A stretch of DNA of 32,279 bases from an uncultured Bacteroidales bacterium (GTDB lineage Bacteria; Bacteroidota; Bacteroidia; Bacteroidales; UBA932), in the NCBI GenBank assembly GCA_944325765.1, contig CALVBH010000052.1, positions 1 through 32,279 of the forward strand, in the 5' to 3' direction. Below are positions 1 through 7,547 of the stretch, in pieces (within the stretch, counting starts at the first letter, position 1; every line of letters starts with the position of its first letter). The notes under the pieces are model-generated. The model was not told the origin of the DNA and made no database searches. It worked only from the letters and a program-made list of their open reading frames with translations. The position numbers and the translations under genes were made by a program.

Positions 1-15
1 GTTCTGTCGAGCAAC

Positions 16-1179
16 CTACTTTATGGTAAAATTTCTCCGGACAGCAGTGTATTCATTAACAGCTTTATCTACTACGTTGACAATAAATTCTATATCCTCA
101 TTGCTTAATTTAGCATACATAGGCAGCGTAATCTCGTGATCGGAGACATAATCTGTGACAGGTAAAACGGCTCCATAATTCTTATATATTGAGAATCTGT
201 GGATTGGCGGATAATGTACACTGGTCTGGATACCTGCTTCATGAATTTTATTACGAATATCGTCCCGCTTTATATCTGACTTCGTAACTACTATAGGCAT
301 TATGTAATTAGAAACAAATTCATTATTATCTGCAAAAGGAACAGTTACATTAGCTACTTCGGATAATAATTCAATGTATTTTTTCCTGACTTGTGCTCTT
401 TTTTCCAAATCTCCCGGTAGCTTGTTTAATTGTTCAATCGCAATCGATGCACGTATATCATCCAGACGGAAATTATATCCGAGCTCTACAATATCATATG
501 ATGTCGCATGTCCGCTGGCTCTTTGGTATGACATCGTAGTCATACCATGTGAACGTAATAAACGCGCCCTGTCCGCCAACTGCTGATTATTGGTAATGAA
601 CATACCGCCTTCTCCTGTACTAATGTTTTTGTTTGAGAAGAAACTGAAAGCTGCACAATCACCTATCGTACCCAATTTCTTTCCTTTATATTCTGAAAGC
701 GGACCATGACAAGCGTCTTCAATTACCTTAAGATTGTATTTTTTAGCTATTGCCATTATTGCGTCCATTTTTGCCGGGAATCCGGCCATATGAACGACAA
801 CGATTGCCTTTGTTTTTGGAGTAATTTTCCTTTCAATGTCAAGAGGATCTATATTGATGTGTTCAGGTCCGACAATATCTGCAAAAACCGGAGTTGCTCC
901 TACATATCTGATACAGTTAGCAGAAGCAGCAAATGTCAATGACGGGCAAATCACCTCATCTCCTGGTCCTATGCCACATACCAAACAACATAAATGCAAC
1001 GAATCGGTACAATTTGAGACGCTTACTGCATATTTGACATTAAACATTCTGATAAACATTTCTTCCAGTTCTGCACATTTAGGGCCGGTAGATATCCATC
1101 CGCTTTTTATGGTTTCAGCAGCAGCATTTGCCTCTTTTTCATCAAAATTCAGATTGAAGAGCGGTATTTTGTAAGCCAT
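16..1179 (-). CDS. DegT/DnrJ/EryC1/StrS-family sugar aminotransferase
   Basis: This 387-residue protein is a PLP-dependent aminotransferase of the DegT/DnrJ/EryC1/StrS family, which aminates keto-sugar nucleotides made by 4,6-dehydratases. The fold-type I hallmarks are visible: IEDACHG at 153-159, with D155 expected to contact the PLP pyridine nitrogen, and SFFSNKN with K184 as the Schiff-base lysine. GEGGMF follows, as is usual. The length is normal for the family and the ATG start lies 20 bp after the stop of the upstream dehydratase gene, so the two are probably co-transcribed and sequential in one pathway. The sugar product cannot be read from the sequence. The stop codon is 15 bp from the window edge, so the next gene of the locus is not visible. 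Confidence 0.93.
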   Translation of the reverse strand: MAYKIPLFNLNFDEKEANAAAETIKSGWISTGPKCAELEEMFIRMFNVKYAVSVSNCTDSLHLCCLVCGIGPGDEVICPSLTFAASANCIRYVGATPVFADIVGPEHINIDPLDIERKITPKTKAIVVVHMAGFPAKMDAIMAIAKKYNLKVIEDACHGPLSEYKGKKLGTIGDCAAFSFFSNKNISTGEGGMFITNNQQLADRARLLRSHGMTTMSYQRASGHATSYDIVELGYNFRLDDIRASIAIEQLNKLPGDLEKRAQVRKKYIELLSEVANVTVPFADNNEFVSNYIMPIVVTKSDIKRDDIRNKIHEAGIQTSVHYPPIHRFSIYKNYGAVLPVTDYVSDHEITLPMYAKLSNEDIEFIVNVVDKAVNEYTAVRRNFTIK

Positions 1180-1199
1180 AGTTATAAGATTTTAAATAA

Positions 1200-2426
1200 T
1201 TACATTTTCTGGTCCAGATTTTTCCCTTTTTCATCATGTTCAAAATTGGGAATAAATTTCTTTATCAATGAAACAACATCATTTTTGGTAAAATCAGGAT
1301 TTGTGAAAATCCCTTCTAAATCATTGAAAAAAGTTTCAATCTCTTCTATAGGTCTCTTCTTAACGTCTTCTATCACGCCAAGTTTTTGAAACCTGTGCAT
1401 ATTTAATCTTTCCCCCGGAACATAAAATTCTTCAAATGATTTTTCGCCCGTTGTATCACTTTTAAAATACACCACAGGATATTCGGTACAATCAACTGAC
1501 ATATTCGATGCAAATTGTTTGGCATCCATATCATTTGAAAATTCTTTTTTAGTATATCCTAAAGCCTTGATAAAATCGTCGCAGATTGTACTGAATTTAA
1601 GCATTTGGTTTTCCGATAGTTTCGGGAAAAATATATCTCCGTTATTTCCTAATATACAAGCTAACAGGCAGATTTGGCCGCTTTCTTCAGGGGAGACAAA
1701 ATAGCGTCTTACATCATTAGGTGCTGTAAGAGGCTGCTTTTTCATCATCCGTTCCATCCACCCTAGAGGCAAGGAACCGTTTGAGAAAGCAACATTGGCA
1801 AAACGGGCTGTCGTTACCTTAAATTTAGAGGTGTATGCCATTATCATTTCTTCCATAATATGCTTGCTGGCTCCCATGATATTGACAGGATTGGCCGCTT
1901 TATCTGTTGAGACACAGAAGAAATGCTTTGGCGGATATTCTGAAATCATGTCCAACAAATGTTTCGCCTTAATATCATTATTTTCAATTAATGCTTGGAC
2001 ACTATACTTATCCCGCTCACTCCTCACATGCTTATGCGCTGAAAAATTTGCAACTATGTCAAAACCTTTTTCCATTCGGAATATATGCTCAAATATAGGA
2101 TCAGAGAAATTCAATGTATATGTTCTGTAGTCATCAGGAATATACATATTATATGATGAGCGTAAATCACGTGTAAGTTCTACAAGTCCGTTTTCATTGA
2201 TATCTATTACCAATAAACTTGACGGCTTGAACGGTAATAATGCTTTAATAAAGGACGAGCCAATGGAGCCGGCTCCCCCGATTACACAGACCCTGGAACC
2301 TTCAATTTCTTTCGATAATTTATTTCTATTGTTTTCAATATCAGTCAAAAACAAACTTTGTTCACGTTTTGTAACGTACTTTGAAATAAAACTGTTCAAA
2401 TCAAATATTTTCATATTGCTTTTCAT
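1200..2426 (-). CDS. Nucleotide-sugar 4,6-dehydratase, CapD/FlaA1-like (SDR family)
   Basis: This is an extended SDR-family enzyme of the polysaccharide biosynthesis CapD/FlaA1 type, likely a UDP-HexNAc 4,6-dehydratase. The nucleotide-binding GGAGSIG lies near residues 50-56. The active-site segment reads STDKAANPVNIMGASK, with Ser, Met and Lys at about 173, 184 and 188. Met in place of the usual SDR Tyr is characteristic of FlaA1/WbpM relatives, so it is not a defect. The open frame extends to a TTG at 2447; I chose the ATG at 2426, and another ATG at 2414 is also possible. It sits directly upstream of the DegT aminotransferase, which fits a dehydratase-aminotransferase pair making an aminodeoxysugar for the polysaccharide. 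The coding region is clearly AT-rich relative to genes beyond 4.8 kb. Confidence 0.85.
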   Translation of the reverse strand: MKSNMKIFDLNSFISKYVTKREQSLFLTDIENNRNKLSKEIEGSRVCVIGGAGSIGSSFIKALLPFKPSSLLVIDINENGLVELTRDLRSSYNMYIPDDYRTYTLNFSDPIFEHIFRMEKGFDIVANFSAHKHVRSERDKYSVQALIENNDIKAKHLLDMISEYPPKHFFCVSTDKAANPVNIMGASKHIMEEMIMAYTSKFKVTTARFANVAFSNGSLPLGWMERMMKKQPLTAPNDVRRYFVSPEESGQICLLACILGNNGDIFFPKLSENQMLKFSTICDDFIKALGYTKKEFSNDMDAKQFASNMSVDCTEYPVVYFKSDTTGEKSFEEFYVPGERLNMHRFQKLGVIEDVKKRPIEEIETFFNDLEGIFTNPDFTKNDVVSLIKKFIPNFEHDEKGKNLDQKM

Positions 2427-2518
2427 TTGTACTATCTCAATATGCAATAATTTATCCTTTGTTATCGTTAGTCCGATAAATTATTCTACTCAAACTAATA
2501 GACTTCATTGAATTAATG

Positions 2519-3090
2519 TTAAGATTTTTTTGACAATATACGAACAGGAACTCCTCCGACAGTAACATCATCCGGTATATCTTTTACTACAACACCATTG
2601 GCTCCAACTGTCACATTATTTCCGACAATGACTCCCCCGATAATTTTTGCCCCAGCACACACCGTCACATTATCACATAAGACAGGTCTCTTATTTCCAT
2701 TGTAACCGATAGTAACCTGCTGGAAAATATGTGCGTTCCGACCGATTTTTTCGGCAGTGATTATGGTAGAAAAACCATGCTGGATTTTTAATCCCCCCCC
2801 CCCACGCATCTTGACGGAGTGTTAATGTATAATGACGATAACTTGGGACAAAGCCAGCCTATCATATTCTTCCACAATCCTATTCTCAAATAAAATACGT
2901 TCCTGTATTCCTTAAAGTATGTCATCAACCACAAGAAACTCACTAATCTTCCGTATGTCACACTTTTCCATGCTTTCCAAGCCAAGAAATCTTCTTTTAA
3001 CTTTTTCTCAGGGTAAAAATAAAAGAATACAGTATGTGGCCATAGTCTGATGATGCTAAGGATTGCGATTATTTTTTTTATTCGTTCCAT
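2519..3090 (-). pseudogene. Serine-acetyltransferase-like O-acetyltransferase, split by a G11 tract (frameshifted or phase-OFF)
   Basis: Two overlapping frames form one left-handed beta-helix acetyltransferase. The upstream frame (3090 to 2788) begins MERIKKIIAILS and ends SRCVGGGD-stop. The downstream frame (from about 2809 to 2519) continues GGGLKIQHGFSTII and then hexapeptide repeats (IGRNAHIFQQVTIG, VTVCAGAKIIGG, VIVGNNVTVGANGVV, DVTVGGVPVRIL). They meet at a run of 11 C on the plus strand (2793-2803), which is G11 in the gene. Counting codons, 9 or 12 G would join CVGGG(G) to LKIQHG in frame; 11 G ends translation at 2788. The family normally has GGG-L-x-I-x-HG exactly here, so the joined product is convincing. 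In this locus it probably acetylates a sugar of the surface polysaccharide. It may be phase-variable, a fixed pseudogene, or a sequencing error in the homopolymer. Confidence 0.8.
2793..2803 (-). repeat. G11 mononucleotide tract inside the acetyltransferase gene
   Basis: Eleven consecutive C on the plus strand give eleven G in the coding strand of the acetyltransferase. The tract encodes the Gly run just before the conserved LKIQHG segment. The length is out of frame: lengths divisible by 3 (9 or 12) restore the full reading frame. Long G/C homopolymers are classic slipped-strand mispairing sites in surface-carbohydrate genes of other phyla. Confidence 0.85.
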
Positions 3091-3101
3091 TATATCAATA
3101 T

Positions 3102-3197
3102 TTACTTATCCTGTATTGTTTTCATTCTTGCATATCCCTGATTCCTGTCATTCGGATTGTCCGGTACAAGCGGCACGGTATAGAAAATCAATATCAT
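3102..3197 (-). CDS. Possible 31-codon ORF upstream of the acetyltransferase (unrecognised)
   Basis: The 129-bp gap between the DUF1703 gene and the acetyltransferase holds a short minus-strand frame of 31 codons, starting MILIFYTVPLV and ending KTIQDK. Its stop is 11 bp before the acetyltransferase ATG. I do not recognise it. It could be a leader peptide, the tail of a gene destroyed by rearrangement, or chance. No signal peptide or domain is evident. Confidence 0.2.
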   Translation of the reverse strand: MILIFYTVPLVPDNPNDRNQGYARMKTIQDK

Positions 3198-3219
3198 CCT
3201 TAGTTATTGCAACCAACAT

Positions 3220-4767
3220 TCATTCCACTACCCACCTGTCAATATTCCGCGTCCGGCTGCTGAAGTTCACTCCGATTTTATAGACTTTCCGGCTGTCCGA
3301 TGCAAACGGGAGTGCGTACTGTTTTTCCTCTATCTGCTTCAGAGCATCTTCAGCAGAGCCATCGAGCTTGAATTCCATAATATAGACGTAGTCCTTGGTC
3401 TGCAGCACCAGATCTATCCGTCCCTGTGATGTCCTGTATTCGACCTGCGTGTAAAACCCGGCAAGTTTGAATACTATATAAAGAACATTCTGATAATGAC
3501 GTTCGATGTCCAAAGACAGTTCATAATTGCATCCTGCAAGAAAACTTTTCAGTCGCTCCATAAAACCGGCAATATTGCCTGACTTTATGTCCGCTACGAA
3601 GTTTTTTATCTCGAAAGCGGATTTTGACTTGTCTATGTCAGTATAGTACGGCATCAGGAATTTCATGAATCCTTCTTCAACTTCCTTATTGGGAAATCCC
3701 AACGAAAAAAGCCCGAACTCCTGATCATAGCCTTTGATTGTCAGATAACCGCTCTGATAAATGACGGGCAAAGGGTTATTATCTGTGAATATGCTGTCTA
3801 TCGTATCAGAATCCGTCTCAACATGCTCAATTTCAGGAAGTACGAAATTACTGGCTTTGAGCAACTTCACCAAATATGTCGGCGTTCCTGTCTCGAACCA
3901 GTAATTGCCGTAACGTTTTTTCGCAAAAGTATTCAGCAGACTGAACGGATTGTATATCCCGTACGGTGTCCATGGATTGAAATGATAGCCGTCATACTGC
4001 TCTTTCAGAGCCTTGGAGGCTTCTTCGATATTCTGCCCGTTAGCTTTAGCCAGAGCCTGAATATCATCACCGAAATTTTCAGCAAGCTCATCTTCGCTAA
4101 TACCGCAGATGTCGGCATACCGTTCGTCCATTGAGATGTCCTGCAGGTTGTTCAGATCACTGAACACACTGATCTTTCCGAATTTCGTCACTCCTGAAAG
4201 CAGAGCAAAACGAATATGTCCGTCCTCGGACTTCAACGCGCCATAAAACGCCTTCAGAATGTTCCGATACTCCTCCTGCAAGGATTCTTTGCCTATCGTC
4301 TGCAACAGCGGCTTGTCATACTCGTCCACAAGTATCACCGCGCGGAGTCCTGTCTTTAAATGTGCCCTTCTAATCACTCCGGCAAACCGCCTCTCCATCC
4401 CGACCTCCGATTCGTCTCTTCCATATTCCGATTCCCATCGCTGCAGGTTTTCGTCAAGGAGTGTCCCTAAGGAGCTTTTGTCTTCATAATTCTTTGTGTT
4501 CAAATCGAGATGCAGAACCGGGTAGCATTTCCACTCTTGTTCCTTTTTGCAGACCGCCAAGCCGTCGAACAATTCTTTTTTGCCTTTGAAATATGCTTCC
4601 AACGTGCTTATTAAAAGACTCTTCCCGAACCGGCGCGGCCGGCTCAGGAAATAATACTGTCCGGTGGCGACCAATTTATACAGCAGCGATGTCTTATCAA
4701 GATAAAAATAACCATCACGGCGCAATTTTTCAAAATCTTGTATCCCTATCGGGTATTTCTTTTCCAT
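3220..4767 (-). CDS. AAA-ATPase-like protein with PD-(D/E)XK nuclease domain (DUF1703 family)
   Basis: This 515-residue protein belongs to the abundant Bacteroidota family that joins an AAA-ATPase-like N-terminal domain (PF09820) to a C-terminal PD-(D/E)XK domain (PF08011, DUF1703). It opens with the typical YPIGIQDFEKLR and YLDKT. The P-loop-like SRPRRFGKSLL lies around 42-52, a Walker B-like LVDEYDKPL at 146-154, and the nuclease core GRIDLVL...EFK has D452, E465 and K467. All appear intact at the normal family length. The physiological role of these proteins is not established; they occur in many copies in gut Bacteroidales. It has no evident role in sugar chemistry and sits between the conserved precursor genes (wecB side) and the AT-rich variable end, so it may be an insertion in the polysaccharide operon. 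Confidence 0.9.
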   Translation of the reverse strand: MEKKYPIGIQDFEKLRRDGYFYLDKTSLLYKLVATGQYYFLSRPRRFGKSLLISTLEAYFKGKKELFDGLAVCKKEQEWKCYPVLHLDLNTKNYEDKSSLGTLLDENLQRWESEYGRDESEVGMERRFAGVIRRAHLKTGLRAVILVDEYDKPLLQTIGKESLQEEYRNILKAFYGALKSEDGHIRFALLSGVTKFGKISVFSDLNNLQDISMDERYADICGISEDELAENFGDDIQALAKANGQNIEEASKALKEQYDGYHFNPWTPYGIYNPFSLLNTFAKKRYGNYWFETGTPTYLVKLLKASNFVLPEIEHVETDSDTIDSIFTDNNPLPVIYQSGYLTIKGYDQEFGLFSLGFPNKEVEEGFMKFLMPYYTDIDKSKSAFEIKNFVADIKSGNIAGFMERLKSFLAGCNYELSLDIERHYQNVLYIVFKLAGFYTQVEYRTSQGRIDLVLQTKDYVYIMEFKLDGSAEDALKQIEEKQYALPFASDSRKVYKIGVNFSSRTRNIDRWVVE

Positions 4768-4817
4768 ATCCAGGCTCTATTTTGGTGTTCAGGCAATTTA
4801 ACGTTTCAGAAGAAAGG

Positions 4818-5969
4818 TCACATCAGCCGCTCCACTATCCGTCCGCAGGCCTTGCCGTCGCCGTAAGGATTCACGGCCTTGCTCATTTTTTCGTAGGCGA
4901 CAGGGTCGTCAAGGAGTTCGGACACCGAATCGAGGATCTTGCCGTAATCGGTGCCGACGAGTTTGACCGTACCGGCATCGAGGGCTTCCGGCCGCTCCGT
5001 CGTGTCGCGCATCACCAGCACCGGTTTGCCGAGTCCGGGGGCTTCTTCCTGGATTCCTCCGCTGTCGGTCAGAACTATCGTGGATTTTTCCATCAGATAT
5101 ACGAAACTCAGGTATTCGAGCGGTTCGATGAAAAACATGTTGTCGAAATGGCTCAAATCTTCCCCGAACACTGCATGTATCGGCTTGCGTACATTCGGGT
5201 TCAGATGCATCGGGTACACGAAATCCACCTCCGGATATTTTACGGTCAGATCCTTGATGGCTGTACACATATTTATGAAGCCGTCTCCGAAATTCTCCCG
5301 GCGGTGACCTGTTATGAGCACCAGTTTCCTGCCCTCGGCAAGCCTGTTCACATCGTAGCCGGCATTCTTCAGAACCTCTTCAAGCTCCGAATTCAGGGCA
5401 TTGTCGGACTTGATCTTGTCCACTACCCAATACAGGGCATCAATCACAGTGTTTCCTGTGACTGTAATCTTCTCTTCCGAAACATTCTCTCTCAGAAGAT
5501 TTTCGCGGCTGAGCGGAGTCGGGGCGAAGTCGTATTCGGCAATCCTTCCCGTAATCTGCCGGTTCATTTCTTCAGGCCACGGACTGTAAATATTATGTGT
5601 TCTCAGCCCGGCTTCCACATGACCTACGGGAATCTGCTGGTAGAATGCAGCCAGAGCAGCCGCAGTTGATGTTGTCGTGTCCCCGTGCACAAGTACGACA
5701 TCCGGTCTGCAGACCTTGAATATATCCCGCATTCCGGTCAGCACCCTGGCAGTCACGTCATAAAGATCCTGTCCCTGCTTCATAATGTTCAAGTCATAAT
5801 CCGGCCTGATATCAAATATTTTCAGGACCTGATCCAGCATCTCGCGGTGCTGCCCGGTCACACACACTATCGTTTCAAATTCTTCAGGATGCTTCTGGAA
5901 CTCTTTTACCAGCGGCGCCATCTTTATGGCTTCCGGACGCGTCCCGAAAACAAGCATAATCTTCTTCAT
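4818..5969 (-). CDS. wecB: UDP-N-acetylglucosamine 2-epimerase (non-hydrolysing)
   Basis: This protein interconverts UDP-GlcNAc and UDP-ManNAc in the cytoplasm, supplying a ManNAc-derived sugar. The 383-residue length fits the family. Hallmarks are the N-terminal FGTRPEAIKMAPL, VHGDTTTS near 94-101, GHVEAGLRTHN followed by PEEMNRQ, the GHRRENFG segment, and the C-terminal TDSGGIQEEAPGLGKPVLV with RPEALDAGT. The start codon overlaps the stop of the rmlC homolog (ATGA-type, 4 bp), so translation is probably coupled. No ManNAc dehydrogenase (wecC) gene lies in the window, so the fate of UDP-ManNAc here is unknown. Confidence 0.95.
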   Translation of the reverse strand: MKKIMLVFGTRPEAIKMAPLVKEFQKHPEEFETIVCVTGQHREMLDQVLKIFDIRPDYDLNIMKQGQDLYDVTARVLTGMRDIFKVCRPDVVLVHGDTTTSTAAALAAFYQQIPVGHVEAGLRTHNIYSPWPEEMNRQITGRIAEYDFAPTPLSRENLLRENVSEEKITVTGNTVIDALYWVVDKIKSDNALNSELEEVLKNAGYDVNRLAEGRKLVLITGHRRENFGDGFINMCTAIKDLTVKYPEVDFVYPMHLNPNVRKPIHAVFGEDLSHFDNMFFIEPLEYLSFVYLMEKSTIVLTDSGGIQEEAPGLGKPVLVMRDTTERPEALDAGTVKLVGTDYGKILDSVSELLDDPVAYEKMSKAVNPYGDGKACGRIVERLM

Positions 5970-6622
5970 AAAACAGATCGATTTAAAGGATCGTTACTTT
6001 CTATGGTCTGGTCAGATACCTTTCCTGGGGCATTAAAGTGTTGACCAATTCCATATCTCTGTTTTGAATTATATTCGAATATTCCTTCCACGTCCCTCAG
6101 GCGCGGATGACGGAGGTCTTTCGGGGACAGGAGAATCCTGTCGGCGGGGATTTTCCAGTCGATGCCGAGGTCGGGGTCGTCCCAGGCTATGGCGCCTTCG
6201 GAAGCCGGTGCATAGAAACTGTCGCACTTGTACTGGAATACGGCTTCTTCGCTCAGGACGCTGAAGCCATGCGCAAAACCACGCGGGATGAATAGCTGCC
6301 GGTGGTTCCCGCCGGTCAGTTCCGCTGATACGTATCTGCCGAAAGTAGGCGACCCTTTCCGGATATCCACGGCTACGTCCAGCACACTGCCGCTGATGAC
6401 CCGGACCAGTTTTGCCTGGGTGTACGGCGGTTTTTGGAAATGAAGCCCGCGGACGACGCCGTATACGGAGCGGCTTTCGTTGTCCTGGACGAAACGTATC
6501 CGTCCGACCTTTTCCTCGAATTCCTTCTGCGAGAACGATTCGAAGAAATATCCCCTGTCATCGTAAAAAATCCGGGGTTCGATGATGACCACGCCTTCTA
6601 TATCGGTCTTGATTACGTTCAT
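5966..6622 (-). CDS. rfbC: dTDP-4-dehydrorhamnose 3,5-epimerase
   Basis: This cupin-fold enzyme acts in dTDP-L-rhamnose synthesis, epimerising dTDP-4-keto-6-deoxyglucose. Visible features include DDRGYFFESF at 21-30, FVQDNESRS at 44-52, VVRGLHFQ with H61 as the expected catalytic base, K71, and PRGFAHGFSVLS. The frame extends to a TTG at 6646, but the ATG at 6622 gives the standard N-terminus (MNVIKTDIEG) and 218 residues. The family core normally ends near FEY (about 180-185 residues); here some 35 further residues follow, rich in Ser/Asn, up to the overlap with wecB. That tail may be a read-through created when the overlap formed. It lies 46 bp downstream of rmlA. Confidence 0.93.
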   Translation of the reverse strand: MNVIKTDIEGVVIIEPRIFYDDRGYFFESFSQKEFEEKVGRIRFVQDNESRSVYGVVRGLHFQKPPYTQAKLVRVISGSVLDVAVDIRKGSPTFGRYVSAELTGGNHRQLFIPRGFAHGFSVLSEEAVFQYKCDSFYAPASEGAIAWDDPDLGIDWKIPADRILLSPKDLRHPRLRDVEGIFEYNSKQRYGIGQHFNAPGKVSDQTIESNDPLNRSVL

Positions 6623-6668
6623 CTCAGTATATCCGGAATTAATCAATGTCCTGAAGTTCCTGCAGATT

Positions 6669-7544
6669 CTACCGCCCGGCTATCTTGAGCAGATACTGTC
6701 CGTACTGGTTCCCCGCCATCGGCTGTGCCGTTTCCGCGAGCTTTTCGGCCGATATCCATCCCTTCCTGTATGCAATCTCCTCCAGACACGCGATTTTCAA
6801 CCCCTGGCGTTTTTCTATCACTTCCACGTATGTGCTGGCCTCAGCCAGCGAATCGTGCGTTCCGGTGTCGAGCCATGCAAAGCCCCGTTCCAGAGTCCGG
6901 ACCTTCAGCTGTCCGTCTTCCAGGAACTTCCGGTTCACCGAGGTTATCTCCAGCTCCCCTCTTGCCGAAGGTCTGATGTCCCTGGCGATTTCCACCACCC
7001 TGTTGGGATAAAAATACAGCCCGACCACGGCATAGTTCGATTTCGGCTCGGAAGGTTTTTCCTCTATCGAAAGGCAGTTCCCGTCTTCGTCGAATTCGGC
7101 GACGCCGTATCTTTGCGGGTCGCTGACCCAATATCCGAAGACCGTCGCCTTCGACTCTTCTTCAGCCGTGTGTACTGCCTCCGTCAGCAGCGTATGGAAT
7201 CCGCTTCCGTGGAAGATGTTGTCCCCCAGAACGAGGCATACGCTGTCAGCTCCTATAAAATCCCTGCCGATAATGAATGCCTGCGCCAGACCGTCGGGCG
7301 ACGGCTGTTCGGCGTATGCGAATTTCACCCCGAAATCGCTCCCGTCACCGAGAAGCCGTCTGAAACCGGGCAAGTCGGCGGGCGTGGATATAATCAGGAT
7401 TTCCCGGATTCCGGACATCATAAGCACCGAAATCGGATAATATATCATCGGCTTGTCGAATACCGGAAGCAACTGTTTGCTTACGCCTTTCGTTATGGGA
7501 TACAGACGAGTGCCCGACCCTCCTGCCAGTACGATTCCTTTCAT
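6669..7544 (-). CDS. rfbA: Glucose-1-phosphate thymidylyltransferase
   Basis: This enzyme makes dTDP-glucose from glucose-1-phosphate and dTTP, the first step to dTDP-rhamnose and other dTDP-6-deoxyhexoses. The 291-residue length is standard. The nucleotidyltransferase signature is complete: [13 protein letters not shown] near 6-18, [17 protein letters not shown] at 23-39, [28 protein letters not shown] and [10 protein letters not shown]. Only three bases separate it from the upstream WecA-like gene, indicating one transcript. The remaining dTDP-rhamnose genes (rmlB and rmlD) are not in this window. Confidence 0.96.
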   Translation of the reverse strand: MKGIVLAGGSGTRLYPITKGVSKQLLPVFDKPMIYYPISVLMMSGIREILIISTPADLPGFRRLLGDGSDFGVKFAYAEQPSPDGLAQAFIIGRDFIGADSVCLVLGDNIFHGSGFHTLLTEAVHTAEEESKATVFGYWVSDPQRYGVAEFDEDGNCLSIEEKPSEPKSNYAVVGLYFYPNRVVEIARDIRPSARGELEITSVNRKFLEDGQLKVRTLERGFAWLDTGTHDSLAEASTYVEVIEKRQGLKIACLEEIAYRKGWISAEKLAETAQPMAGNQYGQYLLKIAGR

Positions 7545-7547
7545 AGT

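Noticed and set aside
4593..5669. A 358-codon plus-strand open frame opposite wecB
   Set aside because: It is antisense to wecB motifs and spans into the end of the DUF1703 gene; no domain is recognisable.
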